From the NCBI GenBank assembly GCA_963837285.1, contig CAWIMS010000005.1:1674001-1738000 (forward strand): a DNA stretch of 64,000 nt, written 5' to 3'. The translations under genes and the position numbers were made by a program. Below the pieces are notes generated by a model. The model had not been told where the DNA came from. It saw only the letters and a program-made list of their open reading frames with translations, and did not search any database. Source of the stretch: Planosporangium sp963837285. GTDB lineage: Bacteria > Actinomycetota > Actinomycetes > Mycobacteriales > Micromonosporaceae. Position 1 is the stretch's first letter. Every line of letters starts with the position of its first letter. This document shows positions 43,503-52,553 of this stretch, piece after piece.

Positions 43503-45779
43503 ACGCGATCGGGTGGGACGGTGTCGCCCGCGGCTACATCCCGTCCGAGCCGCTGCCGATCGATCCCGGCCTGGCCCTGCACGAGACCGACACGGCCACC
43601 GTCGACCCGGTCACGTTCGAGGTGATCCGGTACGCGCTGCTCAACGCCAACGTGGAGCACGGCCAGACGCTGCAACGGCTGTGCGTGTCACCGATCACCA
43701 TGCTGACCCGCGACTTCCAGCCGTCGATCCTCACCCAGCGCGGCGAGCTGGTGTTCCTCGGCCCGTACCTCCAGTACTTCTCCAACGCCCAGTCGCTGAC
43801 TGTCAAGTGGATCCTGGAGCACCGCAGCGCGGACCCGGGAATCGGTCCCGGAGACATGTTCCTGTCCAACGACCCGTACGTCGGCACCCCGCACCAGCCG
43901 GACACCATCGTCGCCGCCCCGGTCTTCGCGGGCGGGCAGCTGTTCTGCTGGGTGGCGAACGTGCTGCACCACTCGGACATCGGCGGCTCGGTCGTGGGCA
44001 GCTTCTGCGTCGACGCGGCGGACATCTTTACCGACCCGCCGGCGTTCCCGCCGATGCGCATCGTCGAGGCCGGTCGGCTGCGCCCGGACCTGGAGCAGGT
44101 GTTCCTGCGGCAGTCGCGACTGCCCGGCGTGGTGCAGATGGACCTGCGCGCGGCCATCTCCGCGAACACGACCACGGTCCGCAAGATCGAGACGTTGATC
44201 GACCGGTACGGCGCGGACGCGGTGAAGACCGTGATGGGCCGGGTACTGGACGCGGGCGAGGAACTGTTCCGACAGCGGCTGCGCGAGATCCCGGACGGCA
44301 CCTGGTCGCACCGGCTGTACGCGGAAGCCTCGCACACCGGCGACACCGGCCTGTACCGCTACCAGCTGACGCTGCGCAAGCGCGGCGACGAGCTGTTCGT
44401 CGACAACGCCGGCACCGACCCGCAGGCCGGCTCGATCAACGTCACGTACGCCGGACTGGTCGGCGCGTTCCTGTCCGCGCTGACCGCGTCGCTGACGCCC
44501 GGACCTGGCGGGTGCCTACGGCGGCGTGTACCGGCGGGTGCATTTCGATCCGGTACCGGGCACCCTGTCCTGTGCGGACTTCCCGGCCGCGGTCAGCCCG
44601 TCCGGTGTGTTCACCATGGAGTTGCTGATCAGCCTCGCCGGTTCGGTCATCGCGAAGATGGTGGCCACCGGCTCGCCCGAGGTGCGCGACCAGGCGCTCG
44701 GCCCGGCGCAGCCACACTGGTACGGCACCATCATCGCCGGCCAGCTGGCCTCCGGCGCGCCGTACATCGCGGTCAACGCCAACAACATGATCGGCGCGCT
44801 TCCGGCCAGCAGCGACGCCGACGGCACGGACTTCGGCGGCCATTTCTGGATCCCGGAGGGCATCGCCAGCAACATCGAGGAGACCGAACAGCTGTACCCG
44901 ATGCTGTGCCTGTACCGGCGGGCGCTGCGCTGCGGCGCGGACGGCGCCGGGGCGCAGCGCGGCGGGCGTTCCATCACGGAGGCGTACGTGCCCTGGGGCA
45001 CGCCGGGAATGGCGGCAGCACTGTACATCGACGACTCGTTCCCCAAGGCGGTGGGCCCGTTCGGCGCCAACCCGAGCAGCATGGGCCGGGTACTGGTCAA
45101 GCACGGTGTGGGCCTCGCCGAGCAGTTCGCGGCGGGTGTAGTACCACAGGATCTGGCCAGGCTGCCCGGGGCGGAGCAGCCGGTCGACCACAAGGGCCCG
45201 CCGCTGATGCTAGGACCCGACTCGGTCATCGCGTGGACCGGTGCGAACAATCCCGGGTACGGCGACCCGCTGACCCGCGATCCTCTCGCCGTCGCCCGGG
45301 ACACCGCCCACGGCTGGTTCGACCGGGCCGACGCCACAAGGGTCTACGGCGTGGCCTGGAACGCCGACGGCGAGGTTGACGAGGCGGCCACGACGGGCCG
45401 GCGCGCGCAACTGCTCGCCGAGCGGCTGGCCGACGCGACGCCGCCAGCCGGTGGACCACCGCCGCAAGCGGACCCGGACGTACCGCTGCGTCCGGTCGGC
45501 GGGGAGCTGGCAGTATCGCTTGTGGACGGTCAGCCGGCGCAGTGGGCCTCGCTGACCGGGCGGGTGCTGCTCGGCCCGGTCACCGGCGACTACCGGTCCG
45601 GCTGCGCGGTCCGCGACACGCCGGTGAACGATCTGGCGCCGGAGTTCGCGACCCGCCCGGACCGGCCGGGCGCCGCGATGCTGCTGCGCGAGTACCTGTG
45701 CCCGGCCACCGGCCTGCGGTTGACGACGGAACTGATCCACGCCGGCGACGACCCCGTCCCCGACATGGCACTGACATGA
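43499..45779 (+). CDS. Hydantoinase B/ketone carboxylase alpha-like subunit (one-base frameshift at 44501-44502)
   Basis: The first 335 codons read TVDPVTFEVIRYALLNANVE, GPGDMFLSNDPYVGTPHQPD and GQLFCWVANVLHHSDIGG, the HyuB fold. At CCCGGACCTGG (44498-44508) one extra G breaks the frame; without it the protein continues LTPDLAGAYGGVYRRVHFDP to the TGA at 45779, giving 759 aa. The last 90 residues (TGDYRSGCAVRDTPVNDL, LREYLCPATGLRL) resemble the separate gamma subunit of acetone carboxylases. As written, translation would run out of frame after about 340 residues. It overlaps the ligase by 3 nt. Confidence 0.8.
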
Positions 45780-47257
45780 GCGCGACCGTTGGTGGGCTGC
45801 TGATGGACGCCGCGCGCCGGTGGCCCGACGCGGACGCCCTGGTCGAGGACGGCACGGTGCTGTCGCACGCGCGGGCGGCGGTCGCGGCGCGTGTGGTGGC
45901 GCGGCGGCTGCTGGCCCGGGGCGTCCGCCCGGGTGACCGGGTCGCGCTGGCGCTGCCCAACGGCTGGCGCTATGCCGTCGCGTACGGCGGTGTACAACTG
46001 GCCGGTGCCGTGGCCGTTCTGGTCAACACCCGGTTCACCCCGCCCGAGATCCAATACGTGCTGGCCGACTGCGGCGCGGTCGCCGTCGTGGTGGACGGGG
46101 CGACCGACAAGCGGGTACCGCTGGTGTGCCCGCACTGGGACGTCGACGAACTGACCGCGCCGGGTGCCGGGACCGACTATCTGCCGGGACTGTCTGTGGC
46201 GGGCACGGACGTGGCGAACATCCTGTACACCTCGGGCACCACCGGCCAGCCCAAGGGCGCCATGCAGACGCACGGCAACGTCGTCTTCAACGCCGGCACC
46301 TGCGGCACGGTCATGGGCGCCGGACCGGCCGACCGTACCCTCGTCATCGCGCCGATGTTCCACGCCACCGGGATCGTGTCGCAGCTGGTCGGGTTCGGCG
46401 CGCACGGCGCCGCCCGGGTGTTCCTGCCCGGGTTCACGGCGACCGGCATGCGCGACGCGCTCGCCGAGCACCGGATCACCTTCTTCGCCGGGGTGACCGC
46501 CATGATCCACCTGATGCTGGCCGACCCCGGCTTCGACCCGGCCGACCTGCCCGCGCTGCGTACCGTCTGCTTCGGCGGCGCTCCGGTGGCCGAGGCGTTC
46601 CTCGCGGAGGCGACCAGGCGGCTGCCCGGCGTGACCTTCGCCAACGTCTGGGGGCTGACCGAGGCCACGTCGATCGTGACCTGCGCGATGGGCCGGGAGT
46701 GGCTGGACCGGCCCTGGTCGGTCGGGCGGCCGGTGCCCGGGGTCGAGGTGACCGTCGAGGGCTCACTCGATCCCGACGCGGTCGGCGAGCTGTGGGTCCG
46801 GGGACCCGTGGTGACGGCGGGCTACTGGCACCGGCCGGAACCGACGGCCGAGACGTACCGGACAGATGGCTGGCTGCGGACCGGTGACGTGGGCCGGATC
46901 GACGCCGACGGGTACGTGCGGGTGCTGGACCGGCTGAAAGACATGATCATCCGCGGTGGGGAGAACATCTACAGCCTGGAGGTGGAGGGCGTGCTGGCCC
47001 GGCACCCGGCGGTCGCGGACGTGGCCGTCGTGGGGGTACCGGATCCGGTGATGGGCGAGCGGGTACGCGCGGCTGTGGTGCTCCGGCCGGGCGGGACGCT
47101 CTCGCTCGACGCGCTGCGCGGCTGGGCCGGCACCCGGCTCGCCGACTACAAGCTCCCGGTCGAGCTGGTGGTCCTGGACGAACTGCCCCGCAACGCCAAC
47201 GGCAAGATCCTCAAGCGCCGGCTGGCCGTCATCCAACCAGCGAGCGGACGCGCATGA
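45776..47257 (+). CDS. AMP-forming acyl-CoA ligase
   Basis: 493 aa from ATG 45776. The adenylation P-loop is LYTSGTTGQPKGAMQTHGNV, the A5 motif NVWGLTEATS, the A7 motif GWLRTGDVGRIDADGYVRVL and the hinge DRLKDMIIRGGENIYSLEVE. The C-terminal lysine lies in RNANGKILKRRL. It belongs to the medium-chain/aromatic acyl-CoA synthetase group. It sits between the carboxylase-like genes and the mutase, so it probably activates the acid that the mutase rearranges. It overlaps the TetR gene by 4 nt. Confidence 0.92.
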   Translation: MSATVGGLLMDAARRWPDADALVEDGTVLSHARAAVAARVVARRLLARGVRPGDRVALALPNGWRYAVAYGGVQLAGAVAVLVNTRFTPPEIQYVLADCGAVAVVVDGATDKRVPLVCPHWDVDELTAPGAGTDYLPGLSVAGTDVANILYTSGTTGQPKGAMQTHGNVVFNAGTCGTVMGAGPADRTLVIAPMFHATGIVSQLVGFGAHGAARVFLPGFTATGMRDALAEHRITFFAGVTAMIHLMLADPGFDPADLPALRTVCFGGAPVAEAFLAEATRRLPGVTFANVWGLTEATSIVTCAMGREWLDRPWSVGRPVPGVEVTVEGSLDPDAVGELWVRGPVVTAGYWHRPEPTAETYRTDGWLRTGDVGRIDADGYVRVLDRLKDMIIRGGENIYSLEVEGVLARHPAVADVAVVGVPDPVMGERVRAAVVLRPGGTLSLDALRGWAGTRLADYKLPVELVVLDELPRNANGKILKRRLAVIQPASGRA

Positions 47258-47871
47258 CCGCCGTACTGCAGACTGGCCGGGTGCCAGAGCCACGCAGCAT
47301 GTCCGACGACATCCTCTCCCGCGCCGCCACCCTGTTCTCGCAGCGCGGGTACCACGCCGTCGGGATACGCGACCTGGCGGAGGCGGTGGGCCTGTCCACG
47401 TCCACGCTGTACCACTACTACGCCACCAAGCAGGACATCCTCTTCGCGATCATCAGCCGCTTCCTGGCGGAGTTCACCGAGCGGCTGGTCGTCGGGCTGC
47501 GGGACGCCTCGGTGCCGCCCCGGGACCGGCTGGAACGGGCCGTCACCGAGCATGTCCAGCTCACCGTGACCCGCAGTGAGGAGCTGCTGGTCGGTAGCCC
47601 GGTGCTCAACGCGCTGAGCCCGGAACAGCAGGCCCGCATCGCCACGATGCGTCGCGAGTACCGGGACGCGGTCCGCGACGTGATCGCCGAAGGCGTCGCG
47701 GCTGGGGAGTTCCACATCGCCGACCCGCTGCTTACCGCGATGGCCATGCTCGACATGCTCGACGGCATCCGCAGTTGGTACCACGTGGACGGACCGATGT
47801 CGCTGCCCGACCTCGCGGCGCACTACCGCGCGTACGCCCTCGCGCTGTGCCAGGCCGGCGGCGGTCGATGA
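47254..47871 (+). CDS. TetR-family regulator inside the catabolic operon
   Basis: 205 aa from ATG 47254. The HTH reads DILSRAATLFSQRGYHAVGI then LAEAVGLSTSTLYHYYATKQ. The ligand domain resembles the KstR2/FadR-type TetR C-terminal domain (TetR_C_33 style) often responding to acyl-CoA. It is embedded between the ligase and mutase genes with 4-nt overlaps on both sides, so it is produced with the pathway. It probably binds the 41352-41391 palindrome. Confidence 0.9.
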   Translation: MTAVLQTGRVPEPRSMSDDILSRAATLFSQRGYHAVGIRDLAEAVGLSTSTLYHYYATKQDILFAIISRFLAEFTERLVVGLRDASVPPRDRLERAVTEHVQLTVTRSEELLVGSPVLNALSPEQQARIATMRREYRDAVRDVIAEGVAAGEFHIADPLLTAMAMLDMLDGIRSWYHVDGPMSLPDLAAHYRAYALALCQAGGGR

Positions 47872-49434
47872 GCTTCTACACGCCGGCCGACGTCGACATC
47901 GACTACAGCCGCATCGGCGACCCGGGCAGCTACCCGTACACCCGGGGACGGCTGCGCCCGCCGCACGGCCGGCCGGGCGGCTGGATCCAGCGCGAGCTGT
48001 CCGGAGAGGGTTCGCCGCGCCGGTCGAACGAGCAACTGCGGGCGCTGCTGGCGCACGGCGCTCTCGGTGTCGACGTCATCGGCGACAACCCGACCATGTC
48101 CGCGCTGGACCCCGACCACCCGATGTGCGTGCCCGCGGTCGGCACGACCGGCGTGTCGCTGTGCCGCAGGCAGGACTTCGTCGAGCTGTTCGAGGGCATC
48201 CCGCTCGACCGGATCACGCTGAGCCACTCGCTGCCGCCCGCGTTCGCGCTCGCCGGCCAGTACCTGGCCGCGCGGGACAGCGGGCTGCGACCCGGAGGTG
48301 TTGCGCGGATCCGCGATCCAGCCTCCTCTGTACGCCGAGGACTGCTCGTACTCGACGTTCCTGCCGTTCCCCCTCCGCATGCGGCTGACCCTCGACTCCA
48401 TCACCTTCTCGCTGCGCGAGATGCCCCGGTTCCACGCGTTCCTCGAGGACACCTACTACATCTCCGACGGCGGGCTGGACGCCGTCGAGGAGATGAGCCT
48501 GGGACTGCTGGAAATCCGCGAGGTGTGCCGCCGGCTGCTGGCCCGCGGCCTGCCCGTCGACTCGTTCGCACCGCGCATCGCCATCCTCGTCAACTGCCGG
48601 ATGGACCTGTTCGAGGAGATCGCGAAGATCCGTGCGACCCGGCGGCTGTACGCCCGGATGATGCGCGAGGAGTTCGGCGCCACCGACCCGCGGTCCTGGT
48701 CGGTCAACATCGCGGTGCACACCTCCGGGCTCACGCTCACCGCCGCGCAGCCGGCCAACAACATCGTGCGCGGTGCGGTACAGGCACTGGCGATGGCCAT
48801 GGCCGGCGTACAGGGCCTGGAGATCTCCACCTTCGACGAACCGTTCCGCACCCCGTCCGCCGTCGCGCACCAGCTCGCCATCCGCACCCAGCAGATCATC
48901 CAGACCGAGACCAACGTCAGCGCCGTCGAAGACCCGCTGGGCGGCTCCTGGTACCTGGAGTCGCTCACCGACGAACTGGATCGGCGCATCGAGGCGGCGG
49001 TTCGGCAGATGGAGGCCCTCGGCGACGTCGACACCTTCGTCGAGAACGGCTACTTCCGGGGTATCTTCACCGCCGCGATGGACCGCCACTCCGCAGCTGT
49101 ACAAAGTGGACAGCTGCGGATCGTGGGGGTCAACGAACATGTGGTACCGCCGGAGTCCGACCGGTTCCTGCGCGACGTCGCCGAGGAGCGCTTCGAGCCG
49201 GACCGGGCGCACATCGAGCGTATCCGGGCGTGGCGTCCCACCCGGGCGGACGGACCGCTGTGGGCCGGCCTCGACCGGGTTCGGCAAGCGGCCGCCGAGC
49301 CGGACGCGGACCTGATGGGCCCGATCGTGGCCGCGCTGGACGCCGACGCGACCATCGGCGAGATCACCGGATGCCTCCGCGAGGGCCACGGGCTGCCCGC
49401 CGAGCCCTTCGAGTACGCGACGGCCCGACGATGA
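47868..49434 (+). CDS. B12-dependent acyl-CoA mutase large subunit, divergent (one-base frameshift near 48287)
   Basis: ATG 47868. The first 140 codons read one frame up to YLAARDSG; an extra base in CTGCGACCCGG (48285-48295) breaks it. Corrected, it joins VLRGSAIQPPLYAEDCSYST and runs to TGA 49434, 521 aa. Conserved mutase stretches are WSVNIAVHTSGLTLTAAQPA, NIVRGAVQALAMAMAGVQG and VSAVEDPLGGSWYLESLTDE. The usual YPTMYxxRPWTxRQ substrate loop is replaced by YPYTRGRLRPPHGRPGGWIQ, and the SGYHMQEAG segment with the catalytic histidine by DTYYISDGG. It lacks the B12 domain, supplied by the next gene. It is neither a typical methylmalonyl-, isobutyryl- nor 2-hydroxyisobutyryl-CoA mutase. Confidence 0.78.
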
Positions 49435-49452
49435 CGGCCGCCCGGGCGCATC

Positions 49453-50772
49453 GTGATCGGCACCCTCGGCCTCGACCAGCACGAGGTCGGAGCGATGGCG
49501 ATCAGCCAGATCCTGGTTCGGCACGGCTACGAGGTCATCTACCTCGGTCGCTTCAACACGCCGGAGCGGCTGGCCGCCGTCGCCGTCCAGGAGGACGCCG
49601 ACATCGTCGGAGTCTCCGTGCACTCCTGGGAGTTCACCGCCTACGCCGACGAACTCGTTCACCGGTGCCGGGAACTCGGCATCGGCCTGGTGTTCGGCGG
49701 CAGCGTGCTCACCGACCGGGACCGCGCCGACCTGACCGCGCGCGGTGCCGACGCGGTCTTCGGGCCGTACGCCGCCGAGGCCGACATGCTCCAGCAGATC
49801 GACACGATCCTGCAGCGGGTCCGGTCGGGTGCGCCGGTGGACGCCGCCGGGCCGGGCACCACGACCACCGGCGCGCTGGCCGGCCGGGTGGTCATCGTGA
49901 CCGGCGCGGCACGCGGTCTCGGACGCGCGTACACCCTGGAGCTGTGCCGGCAGGGCGTGGCGGTCGTCGCCAACGACGTGGACGAGGCCGCACTCAGGGA
50001 AACCGTGGACGCCACCCGCGCGACGCCGGGCAGCGCCCACCCGGTGGTCCACGACGTCACGGATCCGGCCGCGCCCCGGGTCCTGCTCGACGCCGCGCTG
50101 CGCCGCTACGGCCAGGTGCACGGCCTGGTCGCCAACGCCGGCCTCCTGCGCTCCGGACCGATCCTCCGCCTGCCCGACGAGGATCTGCGGCTGCTGCTCG
50201 ACGTGCACGTGACCGCCCCGTTCCGGTTGCTGCGGGTCCTGGGCGGGTACTGGCGCGGCGAGGCGAAGGCGGGCCGCCCCCTGCCGGCGGCCGCCGTGCT
50301 CACCACCTCCGCCGCCGGCCTCTACGGTTTCCGGGCCGAGGCCGCGTACGGTGCCGCGAAAGCCGCCGTCGCCATGCTGGCGAGGGTCGCCGCGGACGAA
50401 CTGGGTCGGTACGGGACCACGGTCAACGCCGTCGCCCCGGCCGCCCGTACCCGGCTCACCAGCTGGCTGCCTGAGAGCCCGGCAGGGCCGGCCAGCCCGG
50501 ACGACGACCCGTGGGCGCCGGAACATGTCGCGCCCGTGGTCGCCTGGCTGCTCGGTCCCGGTGCGCGCGAGATCACCGGGCGGGTCATCGAGGTCGGGAA
50601 CGGGCAGCTCTCGGTACCCGACGGCTGGCGGCCCGGCGCGCCCCATCCGCTCCCGCCCACAATGTCCACCGTGGAGGCGGAGGCGCTGCTACCCGGGTTG
50701 TTCGCGGGCGCCGACCCGCCGCCGGCACTGCTGGATGTCGACGCGGCCGCGGGCGCATTTCCCAGCACGTAA
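49453..50772 (+). CDS. Fusion of B12-binding mutase subunit with short-chain dehydrogenase
   Basis: 439 aa from GTG 49453. The first 130 residues form a cobalamin-binding domain: LGLDQHEVGAMAI carries the DxHxxG motif with the cobalt-binding histidine, then GVSVHSWEF and VFGGSVLTDRD. After a Thr/Gly linker, an SDR follows: VVIVTGAARGLGRA, NAG (LVANAGLLRSG), Ser in VLTTSAAGLYG and the YGAAK active site. The GLYGFRAEAAYGAAK stretch resembles the 3-hydroxyacyl-CoA dehydrogenase of multifunctional enzyme 2. The ATG at 49430 is out of frame; a start there would need an indel. The fusion couples rearrangement to oxidation of the product. Confidence 0.82.
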   Translation: MIGTLGLDQHEVGAMAISQILVRHGYEVIYLGRFNTPERLAAVAVQEDADIVGVSVHSWEFTAYADELVHRCRELGIGLVFGGSVLTDRDRADLTARGADAVFGPYAAEADMLQQIDTILQRVRSGAPVDAAGPGTTTTGALAGRVVIVTGAARGLGRAYTLELCRQGVAVVANDVDEAALRETVDATRATPGSAHPVVHDVTDPAAPRVLLDAALRRYGQVHGLVANAGLLRSGPILRLPDEDLRLLLDVHVTAPFRLLRVLGGYWRGEAKAGRPLPAAAVLTTSAAGLYGFRAEAAYGAAKAAVAMLARVAADELGRYGTTVNAVAPAARTRLTSWLPESPAGPASPDDDPWAPEHVAPVVAWLLGPGAREITGRVIEVGNGQLSVPDGWRPGAPHPLPPTMSTVEAEALLPGLFAGADPPPALLDVDAAAGAFPST

Positions 50773-50802
50773 CTACGTCCAACGTCCGTTGCGCGATACG
50801 GC

Positions 50803-51072
50803 TCAGTGTTCGCCGAGGTGGCGGGCCAGCTCGTCGCGGCCCATCTTGGACCGGCCGGGCAGGTCACGCCGCTTCGCCATCTCGTACAGCTCGGCTTTCG
50901 TCTTCGGGGTGCTGGCGCCGGCGCGCTTGCGCTGGGCCACCGCTGCGCCCTGCTTGCCGAGCGCGGTGCGGGTCTTGGCCGGCAGGCTCGCGATCGTCTT
51001 CTTGGCGCTGGCCGCTTGCTGCGCCTTGCGCACGTTCGTGCGGGCCGTCTGGGTCTGCTTCTTGGTCGCCAT
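50803..51072 (-). CDS. Small basic protein with Rho_N-like C-terminal domain
   Basis: 89 aa. The N-terminal half is Lys/Ala/Gln-rich (KKQTQTARTNVRKAQQAAS), resembling histone-like tails. The C-terminal part KTKAELYEMAKRRDLPGRSK followed by MGRDELARHL is a SAP/Rho N-terminal-type nucleic-acid-binding motif. Such proteins are common in actinobacteria, sometimes called plasmid stabilisation proteins, without firm function. It probably binds DNA or RNA. Confidence 0.75.
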   Translation of the reverse strand: MATKKQTQTARTNVRKAQQAASAKKTIASLPAKTRTALGKQGAAVAQRKRAGASTPKTKAELYEMAKRRDLPGRSKMGRDELARHLGEH

Positions 51073-51121
51073 GCCCTACGGATACCCAACCATCGCAACG
51101 GCATGCACGACGACGACTGCC

Positions 51122-51724
51122 TCAGGCGGCGAAGATCCGGTCGAGATGGTACCGGAGCACCGCCGTCGCGTCCTCGCTGCTGCGCTGCCCGAGCAGCACG
51201 CTGGTCCCCAGGCCGGCCGACATCGCGAGCAGTCCGGCGGTCTCCGCGGCGGCGTCGATACCGGGGGCGGTGGTTCCGGCCGCCTGCGCGGCTCGCAACT
51301 GGTCGCGTAGGTACGCCTCCATGAGGTTGGGCGGATCGACGAACGAGTCGACGGGCAGCGCCGGATCGGTGAGGGCGAGCATCGCGTACGCGGTGTAGAC
51401 CAGGTGGAACGTGCGGCTCTCGTTATCGGTGGGCAGCGCTTCGGTGAGCACCGCCGTGATCACGTCACGCGGCCCGGGCGTGCCGGCGAGGTGGGCCAGG
51501 CGGGCGTGCGCCCGCGCGGCCATCTGCGTGGCGAGGTGGCGCAGCGTGTACCCGAGAAGCCCTTCCTTGGTCTCGAAGTAGTACTGCACCAGCCGCAACG
51601 AGACGCCCGCCTCGGCGGCGACGCCGCGCATCGTCACGGTGTGCAGGCCGGCTGTTCCGGCGATGCGCAGGAGCGCGTCGGAGATCCGCGCGCGGCGCTC
51701 GTCATGGTCGACGTGCTTCGGCAT
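51122..51724 (-). CDS. TetR-family regulator of the orphan F0 subunit a gene
   Basis: 200 aa from ATG 51724. HTH: RARISDALLRIAGTAGLHTV then GVAAEAGVSLRLVQYYFETK. The C-terminal domain has an unremarkable length. It is divergent from the atpB-like gene, with a perfect TGATAC-N4-GTATCA palindrome between them. It most likely represses that gene and itself until an unknown ligand binds. Confidence 0.9.
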   Translation of the reverse strand: MPKHVDHDERRARISDALLRIAGTAGLHTVTMRGVAAEAGVSLRLVQYYFETKEGLLGYTLRHLATQMAARAHARLAHLAGTPGPRDVITAVLTEALPTDNESRTFHLVYTAYAMLALTDPALPVDSFVDPPNLMEAYLRDQLRAAQAAGTTAPGIDAAAETAGLLAMSAGLGTSVLLGQRSSEDATAVLRYHLDRIFAA

Positions 51725-51732
51725 CGCCCAGC

Positions 51733-51759
51733 CTTTCTGATACAGTCGTATCATAAAAG
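51733..51759. promoter_or_regulatory. TetR operator between tetR and orphan atpB
   Basis: TGATACAGTCGTATCA (51738-51753) is an inverted repeat with 6-bp arms, flanked by CTTT and AAAG to give rough symmetry over 27 bp. On the plus strand TATCAT (51749-51754) could be the -10 box of the atpB-like gene; on the minus strand TATGAT overlaps the same site. Binding would block both promoters. Confidence 0.7.
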
Positions 51760-51776
51760 CCTCGGGGAGGTCGTCC

Positions 51777-52550
51777 ATGCCGATCACTCAGCACGGTCCC
51801 GCCTGGCCGCCAGGGGTCGCCGACTTCTACCCGCCCGGCGTCGGGGACGGGCCGTGGCTCACCAAGATCACCGTACTGCTGTGGCTGGGCACCGCCGCCG
51901 TGATCGTGTTCTTCCTGGTCGCGTACCGGAAGCCCCGGATCGTGCCGACCCGCGTGCAGTGGCTGGCCGAGTCGATCTACGGCTTCGTCCGCAACGGCAT
52001 CGCCCGGGAGGTCATCGGCGCCGAAGGGCTGCGGTTCGCGCCGTACCTTGCCTGCCTGTTCTGCTTCGTCGCCGTCACGAACATCTTCGGCGTCGTTCCC
52101 CTGGCCCAGATCTCCCCCAACGCGCACATCGCCTTCCCGGCGTTCCTGGGCGTCATCTCGTGGGCACAGTTCATCTATCTCGGTGTGCGCAGGCACGGCT
52201 TCGTACAGTACGTCAGGAAGACGCTGCGCCCGCCCGACGTGCCGATCGGCGTCGTCCTCCTCCTGGCGCCGATCGAGATCCTCCAGACGTTCATCAACCG
52301 CCCGATCACGCTCGCCGTGCGGCTGTTCGCCAACATGTTCGCCGGCCACCTCATCCTGCTGGTCTTCACCCTGGGCGGGTTCATGCTGCTCGGCGCCCAG
52401 ACCGTCGCCCTGCGCCCGCTATCGGTCGGGGCGTGGCTGCTCGCCGTCGTGCTGACCGCCTTCGAGGCGGTTGTCGCGCTGTTGCAGGCGTACGTGTTCA
52501 CCATGCTGACCGCCAGCTACCTCGAAGGCGCGCTGGCCGACGCGCACTGA
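51777..52550 (+). CDS. atpB: Orphan F0F1 ATP synthase subunit a
   Basis: 257 aa from ATG 51777, with GGGGAGG 6 nt upstream. About six membrane helices. The proton-channel helix TLAVRLFANMFAGHLILLV contains the essential arginine (Arg210 in E. coli), and AVVALLQAYVFTMLTASYLE is the last helix with the conserved QAYVF. It is full length for an actinobacterial subunit a. No other ATP synthase gene (atpI, E, F, H, A, G, D, C) is nearby, and a TetR gene controls it. It is therefore a second, inducible subunit a, possibly replacing the housekeeping one under inhibitor or stress. Confidence 0.9.
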   Translation: MPITQHGPAWPPGVADFYPPGVGDGPWLTKITVLLWLGTAAVIVFFLVAYRKPRIVPTRVQWLAESIYGFVRNGIAREVIGAEGLRFAPYLACLFCFVAVTNIFGVVPLAQISPNAHIAFPAFLGVISWAQFIYLGVRRHGFVQYVRKTLRPPDVPIGVVLLLAPIEILQTFINRPITLAVRLFANMFAGHLILLVFTLGGFMLLGAQTVALRPLSVGAWLLAVVLTAFEAVVALLQAYVFTMLTASYLEGALADAH

Positions 52551-52553
52551 CCG

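Noticed and set aside
43499..45379. Reading hyuB as a 626-aa protein ending at 45379
   Set aside because: After about residue 335 the sequence becomes Arg/Gly-rich nonsense, while homology continues in the next frame to 45779.
47775..50474. An 899-codon plus-strand frame across tetR, mutase and SDR
   Set aside because: Its real mutase part is only the first 140 codons after the TetR gene; the rest is out of frame with mutase and SDR motifs.
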